NCBI GenBank assembly: GCA_029860345.1
Contig: JAOUBJ010000004.1
Coordinates: 266,943-330,942 of the forward strand
Origin: Candidatus Zixiibacteriota bacterium
GTDB lineage: Bacteria > Zixibacteria > MSB-5A5 > GN15 > FEB-12
Reading direction: 5' to 3'
Length of the DNA stretch: 64,000 nt
Under the pieces are notes generated by a model that searched no databases, was not told the DNA's origin, and worked only from the letters and a program-made list of their open reading frames with translations. Each line of letters opens with the position of its first letter. The first letter of the stretch is position 1. The position numbers and the translations under genes are program-made. Shown here one piece after another: positions 25,405 through 34,521 of the stretch.

Positions 25405-26094
25405 TTATGGGTGGACGCCGGTTGAGTTGCCTTCGACCAGCTGCTGCAAACGCTGGCGGTCGAGAATGCGAATAGTAGCGCCTTCGACTGCAATTATCTT
25501 CTCGCGGGAAAGCCGCGCCAAAGAACGCGACAGCGTTTCGGGGATAGTACCCAGCTTGGAAGCCAGTATCGTTTTCTTTTCGTTCAAAGTCACCGTCGCT
25601 TCATTACTGTCCGTGTCGGGAATCAGGTCCAGGAGATGTTTGGCCAGTCGGGTGGTAACATCGGTCAAAGAAAGACCCTCGACCAGCTTGGTCAGGCTTC
25701 TGAGCAGCTCAGACAGTCGTGCGATCATGTTGAGTGCCAGGCCGGGCTCTCGCTGAAGAATGCCGACAAACCGTTCGCGGTTCACCACCAGTACCTCAGA
25801 TCGTTCCAGGGCCGTGGCCGAAGCTGGATACCGCCCCCCGGCAAACATCGCAGCTTCGGCAAAGCTGTCCCCCGGTTCGGCCACCATCAGGATTTGTTCT
25901 TTGCCGTCCGGTGAAAGCTTGAACACTTTTACCCGACCGGAACCAACAATGAAAAACGAATGAACCGGATCACCCTCGAAAAAAAACGTGTCTCCGGGGT
26001 CGCAGGATTTCAGGCTTGAGGCGGAGGCGATTTCATTCAACGAACGATCCTCCAATTCGCTGAACAGATGCGACATCTTCAATATTTGCTGCAT
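25405..26094 (-). CDS. Crp/Fnr-family transcriptional regulator
   Basis: The 229-residue protein has an N-terminal cyclic-nucleotide-binding-like beta barrel (GDTFFFEGDPVHSFFIVGSGRVKVF; PGDSFAEAAMFAGGRYPASATA), a long dimerisation helix, and a C-terminal winged helix-turn-helix. The recognition region is SKLGTIPETLSRSLARLSRE. No Fnr-type cysteine cluster is seen at the N-terminus, so an oxygen-sensing iron-sulfur cluster is unlikely. It is the last gene of a minus-strand run with hflX and a receiver gene. The target genes cannot be told. Confidence 0.9.
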   Translation of the reverse strand: MQQILKMSHLFSELEDRSLNEIASASSLKSCDPGDTFFFEGDPVHSFFIVGSGRVKVFKLSPDGKEQILMVAEPGDSFAEAAMFAGGRYPASATALERSEVLVVNRERFVGILQREPGLALNMIARLSELLRSLTKLVEGLSLTDVTTRLAKHLLDLIPDTDSNEATVTLNEKKTILASKLGTIPETLSRSLARLSREKIIAVEGATIRILDRQRLQQLVEGNSTGVHP

Positions 26095-26195
26095 AACTAA
26101 AATCCTTGTGCAATTAACTGAAGTCTCAAAGAGACAAACGCACAGATCAGAGTTCTTGATAAGGAAAATGTGAAAAGGCGGAAAGAGTTTTTTGC

Positions 26196-26552
26196 TTACA
26201 GAAGACTATTCAGCAATTTTTCAATGTCGGACATCATGAACGGTTTGGCCAGAAAGCCGTCCGGTTTGGCGGTGGACTCTTCGGTCTCCATGTCTCCGAC
26301 TGAGTAGCCGGAAATGAGCACCACGGGGATTTTGGGGAACCTCTCTTTGACCTCACGCAAGAGTTCCATACCGGTCATTTTCGGCATGCGCATGTCGGTG
26401 ATTACCAACGAAAACTCACCATCGGCCAGTTGTTCCAGAGCGTCGCTGCCGTTGGCTGCTCTGACCGACTCATAATCGAAAACTTCGAGCATTTCCGATA
26501 GGAGCGAGGACATGTTGGGGTTGTCGTCAACGATCAAAATAGACTTGGTCAT
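26196..26552 (-). CDS. Single-domain response regulator (CheY-like receiver)
   Basis: The 118-residue protein is a receiver domain alone. It has the acidic pocket VDDNPN, the phospho-acceptor Asp in LVITDMRMPKM, the conserved Ser in VVLISGYS and the Lys in FLAKPF. With no output domain, it must act by protein contact or as a phosphate relay. It lies between hflX and the Crp/Fnr gene on the same strand, so co-expression is likely. The window's histidine kinase (10933-13719) also lacks a partner, but it is about 12 kb away and a link is only a guess. Confidence 0.9.
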   Translation of the reverse strand: MTKSILIVDDNPNMSSLLSEMLEVFDYESVRAANGSDALEQLADGEFSLVITDMRMPKMTGMELLREVKERFPKIPVVLISGYSVGDMETEESTAKPDGFLAKPFMMSDIEKLLNSLL

Positions 26553-26604
26553 ACTTCTTCCCAGTTGCTCTTTTGAATATAATCGGCAGAAAAGGCGCGA
26601 AAAC

Positions 26605-27720
26605 TTAGCTCTGGCGGTCGTTTTTCCTGGGGCCGTGCTGGGAGCGGGCGATCAATTCCGTTTGTAGAGCGGCAATCCCCACTTTCTTGGAAGCTGAAAC
26701 CAGAAAGCTGGTGGTAGCATCGGCAGTTGGCGGTACAAACTCCGAATTAAGGTCGATCTTGTTGTACACCAACAGGTAAGGGACCCTTTCAGCCTGAATG
26801 TCAGCCAGCACCTGGCGTGTCTGTTGGAAGCGTTGCTCAAAGTCTACGGCGGAGCAATCGACTACATGTATCAAAAGGTCGGCCAGACTGACCTCTTCAA
26901 GGGTCGATTTGAACGATTCTACCAATTGATGCGGGAGTTTTTTGATAAAACCGACCGTGTCTGAGATAACTACGTTGATTGGATGTCGGCTGACCATCTG
27001 CCGAGTTGTTGAATCCAGGGTGGTGAAGAGCCGGTCGGCCGTGGTCACACCGCCCCGGGTCAGCAGGTTGAACAGGGTCGATTTACCGGCGTTGGTATAA
27101 CCGACCATAGCGATTTTGAACATCTTCTGGCGTTGTTTGCGCTGGGTCGAACGTTGTTTGTCGAGTTTCTTAAGCAGTCCTTTTAGGTGGGCGATTTTTG
27201 TGCGAACCTGCCGACGGTCGATTTCCAGCTGCGTTTCACCCGGTCCCTTGGAGCCGATCTGGCCGTACTGGCGCGAGAAATGAACCCATGCGCCGGTCAA
27301 CCGTGGCAGCGTGTACTCAAGCTGGGCCAACTCCACTTGCAAACGAGCGGCCCGGGTGCGGGCCTGATTGGCGAAAATATCCAGAATCAAAATCGGACGG
27401 TCGATCACCTTTGCATCCAGCGCTTTTTCGAGGTTGCGCTGCTGAGCCGGGCTGAGGGTGTCATCGAAAATGACACAGTTGGCACCATCGGACTCAAGTT
27501 GTTCTTTCAACTGTTGCACCAGACCCTTGCCGATGAACATGGCCGGGTCCGGGCGTGGCCGGGTTTGGATACGTTTGGCTACGATCTTGGCCCCGGCGGT
27601 ATAAGTGAGCCGGGCCAGCTCCTCAAGCGAAGCTTCGACTTCAGCCCGTTGCCGGGAATCCGGGGCGCGACCGACCAGTATGGCTTTTTCGGTTTCGTTT
27701 TTGGTGTTATCGATGACCAC
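26605..27720 (-). CDS. hflX: GTPase HflX
   Basis: HflX is a ribosome-associated GTPase that splits stalled or stress-damaged ribosomes. The 371-residue protein has the N-terminal HflX domain with the SKGPGETQLEIDRR linker, and the G domain with G1 GYTNAGKST, G3 DTVGFIKKLP and G4 NKIDL. The frame is open to 27867, but those extra codons translate two DNA palindromes (AGATGTGGACATCT and CCCACAGCTTGCTGTGGG) and match no HflX sequence. I therefore placed the start at GTG 27720, before VVIDNTKNETEKAILVG. No ribosome site is well placed, so the exact start is uncertain. Confidence 0.9.
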   Translation of the reverse strand: MVIDNTKNETEKAILVGRAPDSRQRAEVEASLEELARLTYTAGAKIVAKRIQTRPRPDPAMFIGKGLVQQLKEQLESDGANCVIFDDTLSPAQQRNLEKALDAKVIDRPILILDIFANQARTRAARLQVELAQLEYTLPRLTGAWVHFSRQYGQIGSKGPGETQLEIDRRQVRTKIAHLKGLLKKLDKQRSTQRKQRQKMFKIAMVGYTNAGKSTLFNLLTRGGVTTADRLFTTLDSTTRQMVSRHPINVVISDTVGFIKKLPHQLVESFKSTLEEVSLADLLIHVVDCSAVDFEQRFQQTRQVLADIQAERVPYLLVYNKIDLNSEFVPPTADATTSFLVSASKKVGIAALQTELIARSQHGPRKNDRQS

Positions 27721-28093
27721 TGCTTTAATATACGCAGGGAAAACTAATTCTCCAATGCGAATTGAAGGTCCAGGATGTGGTGTGGCTGCCAACAGTTCCC
27801 ACAGCAAGCTGTGGGCCACCCGGCCAAGTGCGCGGCAGATGTCCACATCTGCCGCGAAAGAACACACCCCGCCCCCGCCGAAGCGGGGCCACCCCTCTCA
27901 AGAGGGGACGAAGAGAAGTCTGCGCTCGGCATTCGGCAGGTGTCGGGCGGGGTCGCCCAACACCACTGAGAGTCCGGGCGGATTTGCGTCTACCACTAGT
28001 TCATGCCTCGACACCGCTCGGCATGAGGTGGTGGCTTTCTGCGGTCATCCCACAGCAAGCTGTCGGCCACCCACCGACTTCTGACCTATGAGT
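27721..28093. repeat. Repeat-filled gap upstream of hflX
   Basis: No gene is seen. Elements are CCCACAGCAAGCTGTGGG (27798-27815, partly repeated at 28049-28072), the palindrome GGCAGATGTCCACATCTGCC near 27833 (also at 63236 and 63474), a GGTGTCGGGC...GCCCAACACC element (27939-27966, also at 61845) and a CCTCGACACCGCTCGGCATGAGG element near 28005. Confidence 0.8.
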
Positions 28094-28675
28094 CTATTTC
28101 TTCTTCTTTGCAGGAGGCAGTACGCCGGCGTCGCGCATGAGGTGCTTGAGCATCAGTACCTGGCCAAAGTGGGCAGCGAAATGTTCGAGCACGTGGTACA
28201 GCGTCCACATCCGGGAGATTCGCCTGCTGCCCAAGGCATACAACTTGTCAAGATCACGGTCACGCCAAACCTTCATTTCACGGTGAATAGATCGCCGCAC
28301 TTTGGCCAGGATTTTCAGGTATCTTTCGAGGGAGTATCCCTTCAAGTACTTCGAGTGTCGACCACTGGGCGGCATTGGCAATCCGTCGTCTTCGAAACCA
28401 CAGGCTTTCTGAATCAACTTCTTGCCGTCGGGCTGCCAGGGAATGCCTTTGGGAGCTATCCTGATCCACCATACTTCCACCAGGGCCAGGTGCGCCAGTA
28501 ACATGCCTATGGTATTCATTCCCGGCTTCTGCTGCCATTCCAGTTGTTTGATGGTGAGTCCCTTTACGTTGTTCTTCAGTCGCTTCAGTTGATCGTCCAA
28601 TTGGGCGGCGAATAGGCCAACTTTTGTCTGCGTTTTCGGGTCGTAGCCACGGGGAAGTTTGATTTCGTGCTTCAT
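28094..28675 (-). CDS. DinB/DUF664-family protein
   Basis: The 193-residue protein resembles the DinB-like four-helix bundle, whose members bind a divalent metal through three histidines. Candidate ligands are in MLLAHLALVEVWW and YHVLEHFAAHFGQVLMLKHL, the positions usual for the family. Some relatives are thiol-dependent S-transferases, but no specific activity can be assigned here. The C-terminus ends in a lysine run (PPAKKKK). It stands alone on the minus strand, separated from its neighbours by repeats. Confidence 0.75.
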   Translation of the reverse strand: MKHEIKLPRGYDPKTQTKVGLFAAQLDDQLKRLKNNVKGLTIKQLEWQQKPGMNTIGMLLAHLALVEVWWIRIAPKGIPWQPDGKKLIQKACGFEDDGLPMPPSGRHSKYLKGYSLERYLKILAKVRRSIHREMKVWRDRDLDKLYALGSRRISRMWTLYHVLEHFAAHFGQVLMLKHLMRDAGVLPPAKKKK

Positions 28676-28905
28676 TTCAGTAACCTCTGATTGGTTTTGC
28701 TTTCTCTGACTCCATCATCCCCTGAGTTCAAGAGGAACTCCTCGCCTGATCAGGAACATAATCAATACGCAACAACGCAACTATGAATTTGGTTGGGTAC
28801 TAAAGCGTTGGCGCTGAGTTTTCTTCAAAACCAGGGCTGTACATAGTGCATATCGGTTGGGCTGGGGGCAGTAAAAACCAACCGACATTGTCCGATAACA
28901 ACTGT

Positions 28906-30120
28906 ATGCCGAAAAGGATAGAGAAAATCGTCACCACCGAAGGTCATTTGATCGATTCCGGATTGATGCGTCGAATATTCGATACGATCATTTCCGACAA
29001 CGGTCAGTTCGAGATGCTCAAGTTCGAGATCGGACGCAACAACGACGAGTTCTCACAGGCCTGTCTTAAAGTCGCCGCCCCGGACGCGGTGGCCATGAAT
29101 AAAATCCTGCTCAAACTGTCGGCGCTCGGCTGTGTGGTCGATGAAGAAAAAGAAATCCGACTCAGCCCGGCGCCCGCCGATGGTGTCGTGCCGCCGGAGT
29201 TTTACAGCACCACCAATCAGGAAACAGAAATCCACCTGGGCGGCAAATGGCTGTCCGTACAAGAGCTACGCATGGACGGCGTCATCGTAGTAGACAACGA
29301 CTACGCGACGGTGAAGAAGTTTCGCGATGTCAAAAAGGGTGAGAAGATCGTTCTTGGCTTGTCGGGTATCAAAGTCAAGCCTGAGTTCGCGCGCCGCGAC
29401 CGCGACGATTTTGGATTCATGTCCGGCGAAGTCTCGTCTGAGCGCAAGGTGCGTTTGGCGGTCGACCGGGTGGCCCAGACAATCGGTGAGGACAGCAAGC
29501 GAGTGGCCGTGGTGGCCGGACCGGTGGTCGTGCACACCGGCGGTGCGCCCGATCTGGCCCGCTTGATCAAACATGGTCATGTACATACCATTCTGGCCGG
29601 TAATGCGCTGGCCGTGCACGATATCGAAGCTGCGCTGCTGGGGACGTCGTTGGGTATTGATCTCACAAGCGGCCGTCCGGTCGAGATGGGCCACCGCAAC
29701 CATCTGCGCGCGATCAACGAAGTCCGGCGGGCCGGATCGATTGCCGGGCTGGTGGCTGAAGGTTCACTCACATCAGGTATCATGTACGAAACGGTGAAAG
29801 CCAACCTGCCATTCTCGCTGGCCGGGTCGCTACGAGATGACGGCCCGTTGCCGGACACTATCACCGACATGAATCAGGCTCAGGAACACCATTCAAAACT
29901 GCTCGAAGGAGTCGACGTGGTCCTGATGTTGTCCTCGATGCTGCACTCGATAGCGGTGGGCAACATGCTTCCGGCGCGGGTGCTCACAGTCTGTGTCGAT
30001 ATTAATCCTTCGGTCGTGACCAAGCTCAAGGATCGTGGTTCTCTTCAGACCATCGGTATTGTAACCGATGTCGGTCTATTCCTGCACCTACTTGCCGAAC
30101 GACTGTTGAACGGCCAATAG
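28906..30120 (+). CDS. LOR/SDH-domain protein, probable archaeal-type ornithine cyclodeaminase
   Basis: This 404-residue protein matches the TIGR00300 family, named for similarity to the joint region of lysine-oxoglutarate reductase/saccharopine dehydrogenase. Members include an archaeal ornithine cyclodeaminase and the C-terminal half of cyanobacterial AgrE/ArgZ. Recognisable features are the start KRIEKIVTTEGHLIDSGLMRRIFD, the NAD-fold region VAVVAGPVVVHTGGAPDLARLI, and VDINPSVVTKLKDRGS near the end. The AgrE arginine-dihydrolase domain is absent. A GTG at 28846 could add 20 residues, but the ATG at 28906 matches the family start. The substrate is inferred, not shown. Confidence 0.8.
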   Translation: MPKRIEKIVTTEGHLIDSGLMRRIFDTIISDNGQFEMLKFEIGRNNDEFSQACLKVAAPDAVAMNKILLKLSALGCVVDEEKEIRLSPAPADGVVPPEFYSTTNQETEIHLGGKWLSVQELRMDGVIVVDNDYATVKKFRDVKKGEKIVLGLSGIKVKPEFARRDRDDFGFMSGEVSSERKVRLAVDRVAQTIGEDSKRVAVVAGPVVVHTGGAPDLARLIKHGHVHTILAGNALAVHDIEAALLGTSLGIDLTSGRPVEMGHRNHLRAINEVRRAGSIAGLVAEGSLTSGIMYETVKANLPFSLAGSLRDDGPLPDTITDMNQAQEHHSKLLEGVDVVLMLSSMLHSIAVGNMLPARVLTVCVDINPSVVTKLKDRGSLQTIGIVTDVGLFLHLLAERLLNGQ

Positions 30121-30156
30121 AACGGCTCGCAAGACAGGAAATTACTGCTCATATTC

Positions 30157-30192
30157 AGTGCGTGGTGTACGTCCTCGTGCGCCGTGGAGACG
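30157..30192. repeat. Dispersed repeat, GTAC-centred type, copy 2
   Basis: CGTGGTGTACGTCCTCGTGC here matches 10663-10702 in the same orientation and 37851-37883 in reverse. It lies between genes. Confidence 0.7.
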
Positions 30193-30316
30193 TCATGCAG
30201 AAAGCAGTAGGAGCATGGGCAGTCGAGGACGGCCACGAGTGGATTCCACTTGTCGCCCACATGTATTTCAGATTAAACATTGACGGCCTTGTCGGCAGTG
30301 GGTAGATTTTTCGCCG

Positions 30317-32308
30317 ATGAAGAACTTGCTGAAAAAACTGGCGATTCTAATCGTTGTTGCCCTGTTTGCCGCGGCCGCCTACTATCTGTACGACCAATTC
30401 CGCGAGCGCAGTGTCAACGAACGAATGGCCGAGATAGTTCACGATGAAGACCGTCGGGTGGTATCGGACAAGCTTAAGGGCTATCTTGATGATCCGTCGC
30501 CGGAAGTCCGCGCGCGCGCAGCCATGGCTTTGGGGCGGATCGGTGGTCAGAAAGCAGCCGATCTGCTTTTCGGCATGATCTCCGATGAGTCCATCGATCT
30601 GGCCGGAACGGCCGGGCTGGCCATGGGACTTACCCACCAGTCGCAGTACGCCGGTCGACTTCTGGATGTTGCCCTTGATCTGCCGTCATCGGCCGCGGCC
30701 AAAGTGATTGCATCAGTTGGTCGGTTGGTCGACAGCAGCACAACTGGCGTCACCGAACGGTTGGCGGAATTCCTGGACCATCCCTCGCCGGATGTGCGCG
30801 AAGCCATCTGCTATGCACTCTTGAACGCCAAGGCCAAAGCACAGGCGCCGCTGTTGATAAAACATCTTAAGAGTGAAAGCGACGATTTGGTGCGCGCTGC
30901 TGGACTCTATGCGTTGGCCCGGATGGAGATTGCCCAGGCAAATGATTTGTTTGTCGACAATCTGGCCGACACCGATCCGTTCGTGCGGCAAACCTGCGTG
31001 CGAGGTCTGGGCCGCTCGGGGTCGTCCAAGGTGCTCCATCTGTTGCAAATGTCGCTCAATGACTCTGATCCCAACGTGGTGGCCGAGGCAGTCAATGAAC
31101 TTAGCCGCAGCAAAGACAAAAAAGCAAAAGATCAACTGGCCAAACGGGTCGAGTCCGGCTGGGATGAAAAGCTGATGGGCTCTCTCATGGACGGTCTCAG
31201 GTTGCAGGAAAACAACGAAGCCGTGCAGACAACCTGGGAATTGTTGGAAACCGTCCAGCCGGCCAATGTGACGGCGGCGGCCGCAGTCTACCTGGCCTCG
31301 CGGGTTAAAGACAAAGCGGTCAACCTGCTCGATTCGCTGGCCGCCGAACCGGACCCGTTTTTGCGAAAATCCGCAGCCGAAGGATATGCCTTGATAGCCA
31401 GGAAAAATGTCATCCCGAGACTGGCCGGGCTGTTTAACGACGATGATCCCTGGGTGCGGGCGGCGGCTTTTGCAGGCCTGCTCAAGATCGATAAGAACAA
31501 CCAGGACTATTATATTAAGAAAGCGCTGGCCGATCCGGACTGGGTGCTGCAAACTTTGGCCGTTGATCATATACAGTCCGCGCGGCTTTCATCCTATCTG
31601 CCTCAGTTGAGTGGTATGATGGCGACTGCCTCGGTGTTGGAGATTGATCTGCGCCGGTCGCTGGTGCAGGTGGCTCGCGCCTTTCTCGATCAAGAGACAG
31701 AGAACGCCGACGCCACATTGATACTGATGAACTCCCTGATGGACTCGGAGTACATCGTCAGGCGGGAGGCGGCCATTGTCTACAAGGATGTGCTGGGGGA
31801 GGATCGATTTGGTATAGTCCCTCCGGCCCCGGCCCGCATAGAGATCGACGCTATTCACGAAGGTTTCAAAAAGTACCAGCCTAATCCGTATGCCGTTATC
31901 GGCACCAGCAAAGGTGATGTTGAACTGGAACTGTTCTACGACGTAGCGCCGCTCACCGTCTTGAACTTCATCGAACTGGCCAAGAGCGGGCTTTACGACG
32001 GCCTGGTCTTTCATCGTGTGGTGCCCGGCTTTGTCGTGCAGGGCGGCGACCCGCGCGGGGACGGCTGGGGTGGTCCGCCATGGCAGATACGATGCGAATA
32101 CTCCGGCGAGCCGTACCAGCGCGGCACCGTGGGTATTGCCACCTCCGGCCAGGATACCGGCGGCTCACAGTTTTTCATAACGCTGTCACCCCAACCGCGC
32201 CTGGAAGCGCGCTACACCGTTTTTGGCCAGGTGACCGCTGGTATGGAAGTGGTCGACCAAATCGTGCGCGGTGACCTTATTCAAAAGATAGTCATTCAGG
32301 AAGGTTGA
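30317..32308 (+). CDS. Membrane-anchored HEAT-repeat protein fused to a cyclophilin peptidyl-prolyl isomerase
   Basis: The 663-residue protein has an N-terminal hydrophobic anchor (LLKKLAILIVVALFAAAAYYLY). About 470 residues of HEAT repeats follow (PSPEVRARAAMALGRIGGQKAADLL and similar). A complete cyclophilin domain covers the last 150 residues. Isomerase hallmarks are GLVFHRVVPGFVVQGGD (active-site Arg in FHR), GTVGIATSGQDTGGSQFFIT, and YTVFGQVTAGMEVVDQI. The anchor suggests that the scaffold and isomerase face the periplasm, where it could aid envelope protein folding. The next gene starts three bases after its stop. Confidence 0.9.
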   Translation: MKNLLKKLAILIVVALFAAAAYYLYDQFRERSVNERMAEIVHDEDRRVVSDKLKGYLDDPSPEVRARAAMALGRIGGQKAADLLFGMISDESIDLAGTAGLAMGLTHQSQYAGRLLDVALDLPSSAAAKVIASVGRLVDSSTTGVTERLAEFLDHPSPDVREAICYALLNAKAKAQAPLLIKHLKSESDDLVRAAGLYALARMEIAQANDLFVDNLADTDPFVRQTCVRGLGRSGSSKVLHLLQMSLNDSDPNVVAEAVNELSRSKDKKAKDQLAKRVESGWDEKLMGSLMDGLRLQENNEAVQTTWELLETVQPANVTAAAAVYLASRVKDKAVNLLDSLAAEPDPFLRKSAAEGYALIARKNVIPRLAGLFNDDDPWVRAAAFAGLLKIDKNNQDYYIKKALADPDWVLQTLAVDHIQSARLSSYLPQLSGMMATASVLEIDLRRSLVQVARAFLDQETENADATLILMNSLMDSEYIVRREAAIVYKDVLGEDRFGIVPPAPARIEIDAIHEGFKKYQPNPYAVIGTSKGDVELELFYDVAPLTVLNFIELAKSGLYDGLVFHRVVPGFVVQGGDPRGDGWGGPPWQIRCEYSGEPYQRGTVGIATSGQDTGGSQFFITLSPQPRLEARYTVFGQVTAGMEVVDQIVRGDLIQKIVIQEG

Positions 32309-32310
32309 GT

Positions 32311-33126
32311 ATGAAAATCACGTCGCTAATGTCCTCATGTCTCCTTTTGGCCGGCCTCGCTCAGGCGTCGATCACGTCTCAGACAGAGGCGATAGACCCC
32401 CACGCCTTGATCGAGACTATTCTGATGATCGATGCTCAACAGGCCGAGCAGATCAACGACCTGATCCTTGACGGAGAGTATGTCGAAGGGGAAACCAACG
32501 ACGAAGGGGAGTTTGAACAGAAGGTCCGAATTGTCAAAAAGATTTACATCAAGTACCTGCCGGATACTACGCTGATGCACGACCAGTATCTGCAGTTTTA
32601 CAAAGAGGGGGAACTGCAAGACGATGAAGAGACCAGGAAAGAGGCTGCTGAACGGTTGTCGAAAAAGATCAAACGCAAATCCAAAGATGTCTCCTGGCAG
32701 CTTTTGACACCATTTCATGAGGGCGAACGGGATTTCTACGACATCGTGTACGTGGGTGTGCCGGGCGATCTGGTCGAGGGCAGGTCGTGTCATCACTTTC
32801 AAATCAGTTGCAAAGAAAAAGATGCCACGCGAATAAACGGTGACTACTATTTTGACTCCGAATCTTTTCATCTGGTGCGGGTAGACTTCACACCGGCCAA
32901 ACTGACCAGCAACCTGATGTTCAAAATGAAGCAGTTGGATATGTCGATCAAGTTCGGACCCACCCCGGAGGGGCACTGGCTCCCGCGACAGTTCGACATC
33001 AATGGACGAGGCAAAGCCATGTTCCTAATCGGAGTGAAATTCTCCGGCACCGAGTACTACACCAATGGGCAGATAAATTCAGGATTCGACAGCGCTATTT
33101 TCGAGGATAATGATGGCCAGGATTGA
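32311..33126 (+). CDS. Secreted LolA/outer-membrane lipoprotein-sorting-like protein
   Basis: The 271-residue protein begins with a signal peptide ([20 protein letters not shown]) at an ATG with an upstream GGAAGG ribosome site (32299-32304). A TTG at 32305 is a poorer choice. The body alternates charged beta strands ([43 protein letters not shown]), like the half-barrel of LolA/LolB-type lipoprotein carriers. The similarity is by pattern only. It sits between the HEAT-cyclophilin gene and an adenosine-specific-kinase gene, overlapping the latter, so the three form an operon. Confidence 0.65.
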   Translation: MKITSLMSSCLLLAGLAQASITSQTEAIDPHALIETILMIDAQQAEQINDLILDGEYVEGETNDEGEFEQKVRIVKKIYIKYLPDTTLMHDQYLQFYKEGELQDDEETRKEAAERLSKKIKRKSKDVSWQLLTPFHEGERDFYDIVYVGVPGDLVEGRSCHHFQISCKEKDATRINGDYYFDSESFHLVRVDFTPAKLTSNLMFKMKQLDMSIKFGPTPEGHWLPRQFDINGRGKAMFLIGVKFSGTEYYTNGQINSGFDSAIFEDNDGQD

Positions 33127-33616
33127 AACTGATTACAAGACCAAAATCGTGCAGGTGGAAATCCCTGCCGATGCAAACGTGATCTTCGGCATGTCGCATT
33201 TTATTAAGACGGTCGAGGATCTATATGAGGCGCTGGTGTCGTCGTCGATGTCGCTCAAATTCGGGATTGCTTTTTGTGAAGCTTCGATGAAACGCTTGAT
33301 CCGCACCGACGGTAACAATCCCGAATTGATCGAAATGGCATCATCGGCTGCTTTCGATGTTGCCTGCGGGCATACTTTTTTCATCTATCTGCGCGATGGT
33401 TTCCCGATCAACGTGCTCAACCGGGTCAAAGCGGTGCCCGAGGTCTGTCGCATCTTTTGTGCGACGGCCAATCCGCTTCAGGTGCTGATTGCCGAAACCA
33501 ATCAGGGTCGTGGTGTGCTTGGTGTCATCGACGGCGAGACTCCGTTGGGTATCGAGACCGATGATGACAAAGCCGAGCGCGTCGAATTCCTCAAGAAGAT
33601 TGGGTACAAGCGGTAG
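33113..33616 (+). CDS. Adenosine-specific kinase family protein
   Basis: The 167-residue protein matches the small PF04008 family, structurally described as adenosine-specific kinases and common in archaea and thermophiles. Recognisable segments are [72 protein letters not shown] and the C-terminal [15 protein letters not shown]. An ATG at 33110 is also possible. It overlaps the end of the upstream secreted-protein gene by 14 bases. Its biological role is poorly known. Confidence 0.85.
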   Translation: MARIETDYKTKIVQVEIPADANVIFGMSHFIKTVEDLYEALVSSSMSLKFGIAFCEASMKRLIRTDGNNPELIEMASSAAFDVACGHTFFIYLRDGFPINVLNRVKAVPEVCRIFCATANPLQVLIAETNQGRGVLGVIDGETPLGIETDDDKAERVEFLKKIGYKR

Positions 33617-33735
33617 GGGGATACACCCGTCTGTCACTTCCGCCTGCGCGGGAATGACAGGCCCTTCGACTCCGCTCAGGCTGAGGTTGGGAAGGCGCGA
33701 AGCGCTAGGAACCCATTTATGGGTGATTTATCACC
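33617..33735. repeat. Repeat mosaic ending in a hairpin that abuts a start codon
   Basis: Elements include CGCCTGCGCGGGAATGACAG near 33642, CCCTTCGACTCCGCTCAGGC near 33662, GCGAAGCGC, CCCATTTATGGG, and the hairpin GGTGATTTATCACC (33722-33735), which ends one base before the ATG at 33736. Positions 33696-33735 are a reversed copy of the start of the 25104 mosaic. Confidence 0.8.
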
Positions 33736-34521
33736 ATGATCTCCACAAGTACCGACAAAGCCGCCTTGGAGCAACACTTCCGCAAGGACCCGGTGCTGTA
33801 TGCCTATCATATAGGTGACCTGGACGATTTCTTCTTCCCAAAATGTCAATGGTTGGTATATCAAACCGACGACGGCGTAATCGACGAAGCGCTACTGATC
33901 TACAAAGGTCCATCGACACCAACCGTGCTCGCTTTCGGTGTGTCAAACGAATTTAATTCTCTTGTCGAGGCTTCAATCGCAGACCTTCCGGGTAGGTTCT
34001 TCTGTCATTTTCAAAAGGCACAACGCAAACTGTTGGCCCAAGCGTTTGAGATTCAAGCGTTCGGACCGCATCTCAAGATGCAATTGAAAGACTACACACC
34101 ACCGCCCAATGATCCACGCTCCGATGCTGTTGACCGCTTCGACCGGTCGCATCTGTCGATGCTACAATCGTTCTACGCTGAGGCATACCCGGACAGCTAT
34201 TTCGATCAACGCATGCTTGACACCGGAAAGTGTTTCGGCTACTTCGAAAACAACCAGTTGTTGGCCGCCGCCGGCTTGCATGTCTATTCGGTCGAGTACG
34301 ACATAGCGGTATTGGGCAACATTGCAACGATGCCGGCTGATCGTGGCCGCGGCCTGGGGACCTTGATGACAGCGCACCTGGTGTCTGAACTGGTAGCGGA
34401 AAGGCGTGGATGCGTTTGCCTAAACGTTAAGGCCGACAACATGGCCGCCATAAAATGCTATGAGAAGTTGGGTTTCGCGATTGTCCACCAATACGAAGAG
34501 GGGCTGTTTGTCAGGCAGTAA
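33736..34521 (+). CDS. GNAT-family N-acetyltransferase
   Basis: The 261-residue protein has a divergent N-terminal half (FRKDPVLYAYHIGDLDDFFFP) and a C-terminal GNAT fold. The acetyl-CoA-binding motif is ATMPADRGRGLGTLMTAHLVSEL, followed by VCLNVKADNMAAIKCYEKLGF. The substrate is unknown. The ATG follows a repeat-derived hairpin directly and has no Shine-Dalgarno sequence, so translation may be leaderless, weak, or affected by the hairpin. No alternative start keeps the N-terminal domain. Confidence 0.85.
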   Translation: MISTSTDKAALEQHFRKDPVLYAYHIGDLDDFFFPKCQWLVYQTDDGVIDEALLIYKGPSTPTVLAFGVSNEFNSLVEASIADLPGRFFCHFQKAQRKLLAQAFEIQAFGPHLKMQLKDYTPPPNDPRSDAVDRFDRSHLSMLQSFYAEAYPDSYFDQRMLDTGKCFGYFENNQLLAAAGLHVYSVEYDIAVLGNIATMPADRGRGLGTLMTAHLVSELVAERRGCVCLNVKADNMAAIKCYEKLGFAIVHQYEEGLFVRQ

